From assembly GCA_934561515.1 (NCBI GenBank), contig CAKTGM010000002.1, forward strand, positions 1 through 64,000: a DNA stretch of 64,000 nucleotides. The letters run 5' to 3'. The notes under the pieces were generated by a model that was given only the letters and a program-made list of their open reading frames with translations, made no database searches and had not been told where the DNA came from. Numbering within the stretch: position 1 is the first letter of the stretch; the number at the start of each line of letters is the position of its first letter. Positions 43,242 through 50,123 of this stretch are shown here, piece after piece. A program made the translations under genes and the position numbers. The stretch comes from an uncultured Oscillospiraceae bacterium. GTDB lineage: Bacteria > Bacillota > Clostridia > Oscillospirales > Oscillospiraceae.

Positions 43242-44258
43242 TCAGCGCACGGGATGATCGACGTGATACATATGCTCGATGAGGTCGAGCACCTTGTTCG
43301 AATAGCCGATCTCGTTGTCGTACCAGCTGACGACCTTGACGAAGGTGTCCGTCAGCGCGATGCCGGCCTTGGCGTCGAAGATGGAGGTGCGGGGGTCGCC
43401 GAGAAAGTCGGACGAGACGACCGGCTCGTCGGTGTAGCCGAGGATACCCTTGAGCTCGCCCTCGCTCGCCTCGCGCATCGCCTCGCAGATCTCATCGTAG
43501 GAGGCGGGCCTTTCAAGGTTGACCGTCAGGTCGACCACGGAAACGTCCAGCGTGGGCACGCGCATCGACATCCCCGTGAGCTTGCCGCTCAGGGCGGGGA
43601 TGACCTTGCCCACGGCCTTGGCAGCGCCCGTGGAGGAGGGGATGATGTTGCCCGTGGCCGCGCGGCCGCCGCGCCAGTCCTTCACGGACGGGCCGTCCAC
43701 GGTCTTCTGCGTGGCGGTGACGGAGTGCACGGTGGTCATCAGGCCGTCCTTGATGCCGAAGCGGTCGTTCAGGACCTTGGCAACGGGGGCAAGGCAGTTC
43801 GTCGTGCAGGAGGCGTTGGAGACGAAGGTCATCTCCGGCCTGTAGCTGTCCAGATTGACGCCGCAGACAAACATGGGCGTATCGTCCTTCGACGGGGCGG
43901 ACATGACGACCTTTTTCGCGCCTGCGTCGATGTGGGCCTGCGCCTTTTCCTTCGTGAGGAAAAGGCCCGTGGACTCGACGATATACTCAGCGCCGAGCTT
44001 GCCCCACGGAAGGTCCGCGGGGTTGCGCGCGGCAAAGACGGGGATCTCGCGCCCGTTCACCACGAGGCTGCGGTCCGTGCTCTTCACGTCGGCGGCAAAG
44101 CGGCCGTGCATGGTGTCGTATTTCAGCATATAGGCGAGATAATCAGGGGGACAGAGGTCGTTGATGCCCTCGATCTCGATTTCGGGATGGTCAAGGCTGG
44201 CGCGGAAGACCATGCGCCCGATGCGGCCGAAGCCGTTGATGCCTACCGGAATGCTCAT
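43242..44258 (-). CDS. gapA: glyceraldehyde-3-phosphate dehydrogenase
   Basis: A 338-residue GAPDH with the NAD fold INGFGRIGR at residues 7-15, the active-site SNASCTTNCLAP with catalytic Cys, SVTATQKTVDGPS, and the C-terminal WYDNEIGYSN. It makes 1,3-bisphosphoglycerate in glycolysis. I chose ATG 44258 (CCGAAAGGAAGTAGG upstream on the minus strand) since the family begins here; the 73-residue extension is spurious. It has its own promoter. Confidence 0.97.
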   Translation of the reverse strand: MSIPVGINGFGRIGRMVFRASLDHPEIEIEGINDLCPPDYLAYMLKYDTMHGRFAADVKSTDRSLVVNGREIPVFAARNPADLPWGKLGAEYIVESTGLFLTKEKAQAHIDAGAKKVVMSAPSKDDTPMFVCGVNLDSYRPEMTFVSNASCTTNCLAPVAKVLNDRFGIKDGLMTTVHSVTATQKTVDGPSVKDWRGGRAATGNIIPSSTGAAKAVGKVIPALSGKLTGMSMRVPTLDVSVVDLTVNLERPASYDEICEAMREASEGELKGILGYTDEPVVSSDFLGDPRTSIFDAKAGIALTDTFVKVVSWYDNEIGYSNKVLDLIEHMYHVDHPVR

Positions 44259-44313
44259 AAAACCTACTTCCTTTCGGGAATTTGGAATATATCGAATGTT
44301 TGGTACGTTTGAT

Positions 44314-44386
44314 ATTATAGCGCGTGATCTCAGATTTGCAAGAGAAAATTTGTGAATTTTCTCATTTTTTGTATTTTTCACAAATT
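44314..44386 (-). promoter_or_regulatory. gapA promoter and upstream dyad
   Basis: On the minus strand TTGCAA (44336-44341) and TATAAT (44314-44319) are 16 bp apart. Just upstream, AATTTGTGAA (44347-44356) mirrors TTCACAAATT (44377-44386), a possible operator between gapA and the divergent HATPase gene. Confidence 0.65.
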
Positions 44387-44536
44387 CCTTGCTTTTTCGG
44401 CAAAACTTTGCTACCCTCAGTGTACAACGGTTGCACGAGCGCAAAGGGAAGGGGCGGTGCCATTTCTTTCCGCGCAAGCTCCGCCTCTGTGCGGCGAATG
44501 CTAACGGGCAGGAGCGTTTGAAAATAAGGAGATACC

Positions 44537-45361
44537 ATGCGGGATTTTACAGACGAAGAACTCAAAACGCTGGCCGATGTGCTGCCCAACATCGCCTTGC
44601 AGCTGCGCACCTCGATGGCGACGCTTTACACGGCGGTCGACCATCTTGTTCCGCCCGAGCTGCGGGAGAGGGACGCCAAGACCGATCGCAGCGCCGCCGT
44701 TTTTTACCAGAGCTATTACCAGATGTACCGCATCGTCAGCAACCTGACCGATGCGGGGCGGCTCTTTGAGCAGCAGCGGTTTGTGCTTTATGATGACGAC
44801 ATCGTCGGCCTCTGCCGCCACGTGTGCGAGGAGGTCGAGTTCCTCTTCAGGCTCAGCGGCGTCAGGCTCGACTTTTCCGCCGACCGTGACAGCCGCATCA
44901 TCGGCATGGACGCGGACGCGCTGCGAAAGCTGCTGCTGAATCTTTTGTCCAATGCGCTCAAGTTTACAAGCGAGGGCGGCAGTGTCCGCGTGCGCGTGAA
45001 GACGGAGGGGCGCTTTGTCAAGCTCAGCGTCTCCGATACGGGCTGCGGCATGAGCAGCCGCACGCTGGAGCACCTGTTTGAGCGCTTTCTTGACGGCGCG
45101 CAGAATCCCCTGCCCCCGCGCGGGCTCGGCCTGGGTCTTCCCATCTGCCAGCGCATCGCGCAGGGCCACGGCGGCACGATCGTCGCGCAGTCGGAGGAGG
45201 GGAAGGGCTCTGTATTCACCGTGTCGCTGCCCGCGCTGCGCAGCGGACGCGTGCGCCTGAACGACGGCGGCAGCGACTATGCCGGCGGCTTTAACGCAAC
45301 GCTTGTTGAGCTTGCCGACGCGCTCAAGCCCGAAGCCTTTTTGCAGCGCTATCTTGATTGA
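44537..45361 (+). CDS. histidine-kinase-like ATPase lacking the phospho-acceptor His
   Basis: A 274-residue soluble protein with a dimerisation helix and a HATPase domain: N box NLLSNALKFT, G1 DTGCGM, G2 RGLGLGLPICQRIAQGHGG. The H box reads ALQLRTSMATL (residues 20-30) where kinases have (S)HELRTPL, so the acceptor His is Leu21. There is no sensor domain, membrane segment or response regulator nearby. It may act as a phosphatase, a partner of another kinase, or a nucleotide-dependent scaffold. The ATG follows AAGGAG. mnmA starts 8 bp after its stop. Confidence 0.85.
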   Translation: MRDFTDEELKTLADVLPNIALQLRTSMATLYTAVDHLVPPELRERDAKTDRSAAVFYQSYYQMYRIVSNLTDAGRLFEQQRFVLYDDDIVGLCRHVCEEVEFLFRLSGVRLDFSADRDSRIIGMDADALRKLLLNLLSNALKFTSEGGSVRVRVKTEGRFVKLSVSDTGCGMSSRTLEHLFERFLDGAQNPLPPRGLGLGLPICQRIAQGHGGTIVAQSEEGKGSVFTVSLPALRSGRVRLNDGGSDYAGGFNATLVELADALKPEAFLQRYLD

Positions 45362-45369
45362 GGAGCCTT

Positions 45370-46404
45370 ATGAAGAAAAAAGTTTTGATCGCCATGAGCG
45401 GCGGCGTGGATTCGTCCGCCGCCGCCCTGCTTTTGCAGCAGCAGGGCTACGAATGCGCGGGCGCGACGCTCTCGCTCTGCGGAAACGATGTTTCCGGCGC
45501 GAGAAAGATCGCCGAGGGTCTCGGTATGCCCTTTTACGTCTTCGACGAGCGCGAGCGCTTTGCACGCGAGGTGATGGACCGCTTTGTGAGCGAATACTGC
45601 GCGGGCCGCACGCCGAACCCCTGCATCGACTGCAACCGCTGCCTGAAGTTCGGCGCGTTTCTTGACCGCGCGCTCGAGATGGGCTTTGACTATATCGCCA
45701 CGGGCCACTATGCCCGCGTCGACTATGACGAGGCGCGCGGCCTTTACCGCCTGCTTCGCGGCGAGAGCCGCGCCAAGGACCAGAGCTACGTGCTCTATCA
45801 GCTCACGCAGCGCGAGCTTTCGCACCTGCTGCTGCCCGTGGGCAGCTTTGAAAAGCCGGAGATCCGCGAGCGGGCGGAGGAGGCAGGCCTTGCGAACGCC
45901 CATCAGGCGGACTCGCAGGACATCTGCTTCATCCCCGACGGGGACTATGTGCGCTTCCTGCGCGACTACGGCGGCGTCGAGCCGCAGCCGGGCAACTTCG
46001 TGGACGCCTCGGGCCGTGTGCTCGGCCGTCACCGCGGGCTTGAGTGCTACACGGCGGGCCAGCGCAAGGGCCTCGGCGTGAGCGCGGACCGTCCCCTCTA
46101 TGTGATAGCCAAAAATGCCGAAGATCATACCGTGCTCCTCGGCGACAACGAGGAATTGTTTTCCTCCGCGCTGCTTGCCTCGCGCGTGAACTTCATCATG
46201 GGTGCGCCCGAGGGCGAGGTGCGATGCACTGCCAAAACGCGCTACTCCCAGAAGGAATGCGAGGCCGTGGTCACGCCGCTGCCGGACGGCGGCGCGCACG
46301 TCGCACTCCTCGCGCCCCAGCGCGCCGTGACGGCGGGGCAGGCCGTCGTCTTCTACAACGGCGAGGAAGTCCTCGGCGGCGGCACGATCGAAAAGGCGCT
46401 CTGA
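45370..46404 (+). CDS. mnmA: tRNA 2-thiouridylase MnmA
   Basis: A 344-residue PP-loop enzyme that thiolates U34 of Lys, Glu and Gln tRNAs. The PP loop SGGVDSS (residues 10-16), first catalytic Cys in NPCIDCNRCLKFG, TGHYARV, and second Cys in DSQDICFIPDGDY are present, followed by the beta-barrel domain. ATG 45370 follows GAGGAG. The sulfur donor gene (iscS-like) is not in the window. Confidence 0.96.
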   Translation: MKKKVLIAMSGGVDSSAAALLLQQQGYECAGATLSLCGNDVSGARKIAEGLGMPFYVFDERERFAREVMDRFVSEYCAGRTPNPCIDCNRCLKFGAFLDRALEMGFDYIATGHYARVDYDEARGLYRLLRGESRAKDQSYVLYQLTQRELSHLLLPVGSFEKPEIRERAEEAGLANAHQADSQDICFIPDGDYVRFLRDYGGVEPQPGNFVDASGRVLGRHRGLECYTAGQRKGLGVSADRPLYVIAKNAEDHTVLLGDNEELFSSALLASRVNFIMGAPEGEVRCTAKTRYSQKECEAVVTPLPDGGAHVALLAPQRAVTAGQAVVFYNGEEVLGGGTIEKAL

Positions 46405-46421
46405 ACATTGGATAAGTGATG

Positions 46422-46456
46422 AAAAAGGCTCCGTGCTGTGCACGGAGCCTTTTTTG
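46422..46456. terminator. bidirectional terminator after mnmA
   Basis: AAAAAGGCTCCGTGC (46422-46436) and GCACGGAGCCTTTTT (46440-46454) form a 15-bp stem with A and T tracts. It serves mnmA and possibly the small minus-strand frame next to it. Confidence 0.88.
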
Positions 46457-46464
46457 ATGTGTCT

Positions 46465-46548
46465 TCAGCGTTCGCTGACATACGCCTCATTGCCGAAAAT
46501 CATGTCATCGACGTCGCCGCAGCGGCAATCCTTCTCTTTCTCCTTCAT
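46465..46548 (-). CDS. possible 27-residue Cys-containing peptide
   Basis: The minus strand encodes a very acidic, Cys-containing peptide (MKEKEKDCRCGDVDDMIFG...). It has an AGAAAGGA ribosome site 7 bases before the ATG at 46548, and its stop lies 10 bp before the bidirectional terminator. Composition (DCRCGDVDD) and context look deliberate rather than random. No family is known to me. Its short length keeps confidence low. Confidence 0.45.
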   Translation of the reverse strand: MKEKEKDCRCGDVDDMIFGNEAYVSER

Positions 46549-46635
46549 CGTATCATTCCTTTCTGATTTCAGTTCACCCGGACAGTATATGCGGGCAAAC
46601 GCAAAAAGTTGTACGAAAAAAGGCAGCGGAAAGTA

Positions 46636-46660
46636 AAAAAGATGGCAGAGCCATCTTTTT
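46636..46660 (-). terminator. terminator of the HAD gene
   Basis: AAAAAGATGGC and GCCATCTTTTT pair around AGA, with a T5 end on the minus strand, 4 bp past the stop. Confidence 0.8.
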
Positions 46661-46664
46661 GAAT

Positions 46665-47507
46665 TTAGTATCGCCTGTCGAGGATCTCCACCACGTCGGC
46701 GAGCGCGCCGTCCTTGCAGTGGCAGACGATCTGCGCGCCGCAGGCTTTGACCTCGGCGGTGGCGTTTTCGGGCGCAAAGCCGAGCGCGGAGACCTCGAGC
46801 ATCGGAATATCGTTGTTGTGGTCGCCGACGCAGTAGATGTCCTTGCGCGCAACGCCGAGCAGGGAAGCAAGCTTTAAGATCATACCGCCCTTCGTTGCAC
46901 CGCGGCGCGTCAGCTCAAGCAGATGGTCGCTCGAGAAGATCAGCTCGTAGTTTTTTCCCCAGTCCTGCGCGCGGATGAAGGCACGCACCTCGTCGAGCAG
47001 CGGCTTGTCCTCTTCAAAGAGCAGCTTGATGATCGGAAGATCCACCTCGCGGAAGTCTTTGACCTCGACCGTCTTCGCGCGCGTCAGGTGCTCGTGGTTG
47101 CGGACGTAATGGTTGGGGTGCAGGGCGTGGATGCGGCGGTCGTCATGGTAGACCTCAAAGCACAGGCCGGGGAAGCGCACGAGCAGCGCGTCAACGTGGT
47201 CGTAGAGATCAGCATCAAGAAAGGCGGTCTCCACATAGCGGTCCTGCGCAAAATCATAGATGGCCGCCCCGTTGGCGATGACGCAGGGAACGTTGCAGGG
47301 AATGTCCTGCGCGTAGCGCGCGAAGGCGGGCAGGGCGCGGCCGGTCGAAATGGAGAAATAGCCGCCGTTTTGAACGAAATACTCGACTGCCTCGCGGTTG
47401 CGCGCGCTCATCGGCGGGATATCCTCGCCGCGCGCGAGCGCGCCCTCCGTGTAGACGAGGGTGTTGTCAAAGTCGCTGGCGAGCAGCACCTTGTCGAATT
47501 TCGGCAT
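46665..47507 (-). CDS. HAD-superfamily (Cof-type, IIB) phosphatase
   Basis: A 280-residue hydrolase with motif I ASDFDNTLV (nucleophile Asp), motif II SISTGR, the Lys of motif III in RRGATKGGMI, and motif IV GDHNNDIPML. The cap between motifs II and III is the C2 (IIB) type. Relatives remove phosphate from sugar phosphates or flavin precursors; the substrate here is not predictable. ATG 47507 follows AGAGGTGAC. The upstream reading through 48071 is out-of-frame shadow of ricT. Confidence 0.92.
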   Translation of the reverse strand: MPKFDKVLLASDFDNTLVYTEGALARGEDIPPMSARNREAVEYFVQNGGYFSISTGRALPAFARYAQDIPCNVPCVIANGAAIYDFAQDRYVETAFLDADLYDHVDALLVRFPGLCFEVYHDDRRIHALHPNHYVRNHEHLTRAKTVEVKDFREVDLPIIKLLFEEDKPLLDEVRAFIRAQDWGKNYELIFSSDHLLELTRRGATKGGMILKLASLLGVARKDIYCVGDHNNDIPMLEVSALGFAPENATAEVKACGAQIVCHCKDGALADVVEILDRRY

Positions 47508-47598
47508 GAATGTCACCTCTTCGGATGTTGTCGTTTTTTCGGGAAAAGTATACCACAGCGGGCAAAAAAAGAAAAGAGCGCCGCGCTGTGGGCAGAAG

Positions 47599-47632
47599 AA
47601 AAGACCTGCGAAGCGCACTTCGCAGGTCTTGC
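47599..47632 (-). terminator. ricT terminator
   Basis: AAGACCTGCGAAG (47601-47613) and CTTCGCAGGTCTT (47618-47630) make a 13-bp stem; the minus strand continues TTTTCTTC. Confidence 0.8.
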
Positions 47633-47638
47633 CACTTT

Positions 47639-49009
47639 TTACAATTCGCTTCTGGGCGTGCCGCTCTCGCCGCCCTGACTGCCGCTTCTGCGGCGGCCCC
47701 TTCCGCCGCGATGGCTGCGGCGGTGCGGCTTGTTCTCGCCGCCCTCGCCTTCTGCCTTCGGCGCGCGGGGAGGACGCGGCGCCTTCGGCGCGTCGCCCGT
47801 TTCGGCGGCAGGCTTGTTTGCGCGCGTGGCGCGGCGCTTGCCGTTTCGCTGCGGACGCTCTCCGTTCGGCTTTTCGCCGCGCGTGGCGCGCTCGCTGCGC
47901 TTTTCGCTCTTTTCTGCCTTTTCGGCGCTCTGCGCGGTCTTCTCGCCGCCCTCGCCGCCCTTTCCGCGGCCTCTTCCGCCGCGATGACCGCGCCCGCTGC
48001 GGCGGGAACGGCGCTTTTCCTTCTCGCCCTCGTCGGCGTCCGCTTCCTTCTTTTCGGCGGGAGCGGACCACTGCTCGGGCGGGACGATGGGCGTTGCGTT
48101 GGAGAAGAAGCTCACCGTCAGCTGCGGCTCTTCCTCCTGCGGCTCCTGATAGCGCTCGGGCAGCGTCGTGGGAAGCTCGATGCCGTCGCGCGAGCCCTTG
48201 CCGTTGCGCAGCACCTGAATTTCGCAGGTGCGGTAGCGCTTGGGGGCTTCGTTCTGCCCGTCGAGGCGCACGAGCACCTGCTCGCGCAGGATGTCCACGC
48301 TGCTCACGTTGCCGAGGCCGTCGGGCGTTGCCACGAACGAATCCTGCTTCGGACAGCGGCGCATCGCGTCCTCATAGGCGTTCTGCTCGTACTTGAGGCA
48401 GCACATGAGACGGCCGCAGGTGCCGGAGATCTTTGTCGGGTTCAGGCTGAGATTCTGCGTCTTGGCCATCTTGATGGACACAGGCACAAAGTCGTCCAAA
48501 AACTGCGAGCAGCAGAAGGGCCTGCCGCAGATGCCGAGGCCGCCGAGCATCTTTGCCTCGTCGCGCACGCCGATCTGGCGCAGCTCGATGCGCGCGCGGA
48601 ACACGCCGGCGAGGTCGCGCACAAGCTCGCGGAAGTCCACGCGCCCGTCGGAGGTGAAGAAGAAAATGATCTTGCTGCCGTCAAAGTTGCTCTCCACGCG
48701 CACGAGCTTCATGTCGAGCCCGCGCTCTAGGATCTTCTTCTGGCAGACCTCGAAGGCGTTCTTCTCCCTGTTCTTGTTGTAGGCGTAGGTGCGGTCGTCG
48801 TTCTCCGTCGCCACGCGCACGAGCGGGCGCAGCGGCTGAACGACGGCGTCGTCCTCTACCTCGTGGTTGCCCGAGACGCAGTGGGCGTACTCAAGCCCCT
48901 GCGCGGTCTCTACGATGACGAACTCGTTGGGCTCAACCGCAATACCGTGCGGGTCAAAAAAATATTCTTTACATCCGCCGCGAAAGCGGACACCGATCAC
49001 TTCTGTCAA
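47639..49009 (-). CDS. ricT: RicT/YaaT PSP1-domain protein with a basic Arg/Gly tail
   Basis: Residues 1-270 match RicT (YaaT), the PSP1 protein that with RicA and RicF forms an Fe-S-containing complex promoting RNase Y processing and development in Bacillus. The Cys motif GGLGICGRPFCC...GTCGRLMCCLKYE is complete. The last ~180 residues are unlike Bacillus YaaT: low complexity, rich in Arg, Gly, Lys, Glu (RRSGRGHRGGRGRGKGGEGG), suggesting RNA binding. The start is TTG 49009, with GGAGGAAC upstream, overlapping the holB stop as TTGA. RicA/RicF are not nearby. Confidence 0.93.
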   Translation of the reverse strand: MTEVIGVRFRGGCKEYFFDPHGIAVEPNEFVIVETAQGLEYAHCVSGNHEVEDDAVVQPLRPLVRVATENDDRTYAYNKNREKNAFEVCQKKILERGLDMKLVRVESNFDGSKIIFFFTSDGRVDFRELVRDLAGVFRARIELRQIGVRDEAKMLGGLGICGRPFCCSQFLDDFVPVSIKMAKTQNLSLNPTKISGTCGRLMCCLKYEQNAYEDAMRRCPKQDSFVATPDGLGNVSSVDILREQVLVRLDGQNEAPKRYRTCEIQVLRNGKGSRDGIELPTTLPERYQEPQEEEPQLTVSFFSNATPIVPPEQWSAPAEKKEADADEGEKEKRRSRRSGRGHRGGRGRGKGGEGGEKTAQSAEKAEKSEKRSERATRGEKPNGERPQRNGKRRATRANKPAAETGDAPKAPRPPRAPKAEGEGGENKPHRRSHRGGRGRRRSGSQGGESGTPRSEL

Positions 49010-49860
49010 AGGAGTTCCTCCAATTCAACGGCGAAGCCGCCCAGTGTGGGCCCGACGCCAACGTTATAGCTGCAATGGTCGCGATAGGTTTGCAGCAGAT
49101 CTATTGTGCCGAGAATTTTGCCTTTTGTCAAGCGGGAAGAAAGCTCGCGCGCGATCTCGCGCTCCGCTTCCGGGACGGGAGAGCCGTAAGAGCGCAACAG
49201 CGCGTCTGCGAGCAGCAGCCTTGTGCGCTCGAAGAGCGCGGCAAGCTCGTCGCGCGTGATCTTTCCCGTTTCGAGCCGGGCGCAGAAGGCCGCGCGGGAT
49301 GCGCGCGTGCCGGAGGCAATGCGGTGGGCAAGCTCCAGCGCGCGCTCGTCGGGCGCATCCTCCGCCTGCGAGACGGGAGAGAGCTTCACCTCCACGCAGC
49401 GCGAGCGGATGGTCTGCAAGAGCGCGGCGGCATTTTCCGCGCAGAAGAAGAACGCCGCGTAGGCGGGCCCCTCCTCCACCAGCTTTAAGAGGACGTTCTG
49501 GTCCTTCTCCGTCAGGATGGCGCAGTCCTCGAAGATGTAGATCTTGCGCGCGCCCTCGTTCGGGCGGATGAAGGCATCGGCGCGCATGGCGCGCACCGTA
49601 TCGATCGAGAGCTCCTTGTGCTCTGCGTCGCGCACGAAGGAGACGTCGGGGTGGATGTCCTGCATCACCTTGCGGCAGGCGGGGCAGGCGAGGCAGGGTC
49701 TGTGCGCGCCTGTGCACTCCATCGCGGCGGCGGCGTAGCGCGCCGCACAGACTCGCTCGCCGCTTCCGCTGAAGATGAGCGCGTGCGACAGCGCGCCGCG
49801 CGCGGCGGCGGCACGAAGGCGCGCGGCGGTATTGGTTTTTGCAAAGTCGAGCAGCTCCAT
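49006..49860 (-). CDS. holB: DNA polymerase III delta' subunit
   Basis: A 284-residue clamp-loader subunit. The zinc motif CLACPACRKV and the sensor segment IFEDCAILTEKDQNVLLKLVEEGP are typical. The Walker A is degenerate (FSGSGERVCAARY), as usual for delta', which does not hydrolyse ATP. I chose ATG 49860 with GGAGGAA upstream. The gene overlaps ricT by 4 bp, the conserved Firmicutes holB-yaaT order. Confidence 0.93.
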   Translation of the reverse strand: MELLDFAKTNTAARLRAAAARGALSHALIFSGSGERVCAARYAAAAMECTGAHRPCLACPACRKVMQDIHPDVSFVRDAEHKELSIDTVRAMRADAFIRPNEGARKIYIFEDCAILTEKDQNVLLKLVEEGPAYAAFFFCAENAAALLQTIRSRCVEVKLSPVSQAEDAPDERALELAHRIASGTRASRAAFCARLETGKITRDELAALFERTRLLLADALLRSYGSPVPEAEREIARELSSRLTKGKILGTIDLLQTYRDHCSYNVGVGPTLGGFAVELEELL

Positions 49861-50028
49861 GCATTCCTCCGCGAACAAAGCAATAATCTGCTCCCTAGTA
49901 TATCGCAAAATCGGGCGGTGCGCAAGAAATATCACGGCTTTTTAGCATAAAAACGGCGTTCCTTCCTGCAAAATGTGATGGAATTTGCAAAAAACAGGGG
50001 AGTAAGACAAAAATTTCACAACTTCGTA

Positions 50029-50057
50029 TTGAAACTCCTGCAATTTCTGTCTATAAT
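50029..50057 (+). promoter_or_regulatory. ppdK promoter
   Basis: TTGAAA (50029-50034) and TATAAT (50052-50057) with 17-bp spacing, a near-consensus promoter fitting a highly expressed enzyme. Confidence 0.85.
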
Positions 50058-50123
50058 AGTAGGGCTTTGATATTTGTTTTATCTGCAAACCACAGCGATA
50101 CATTTTGATATGGAGGAAAACCA

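Noticed and set aside
43254..44312. Plus-strand frame opposite gapA
   Set aside because: Shadow of gapA; no ribosome site or domain.
46665..48071. Extended 468-residue form of the HAD protein
   Set aside because: The extra Arg/Lys-rich N terminus is the antisense-phase reading of the ricT tail; ATG 47507 has a good ribosome site.
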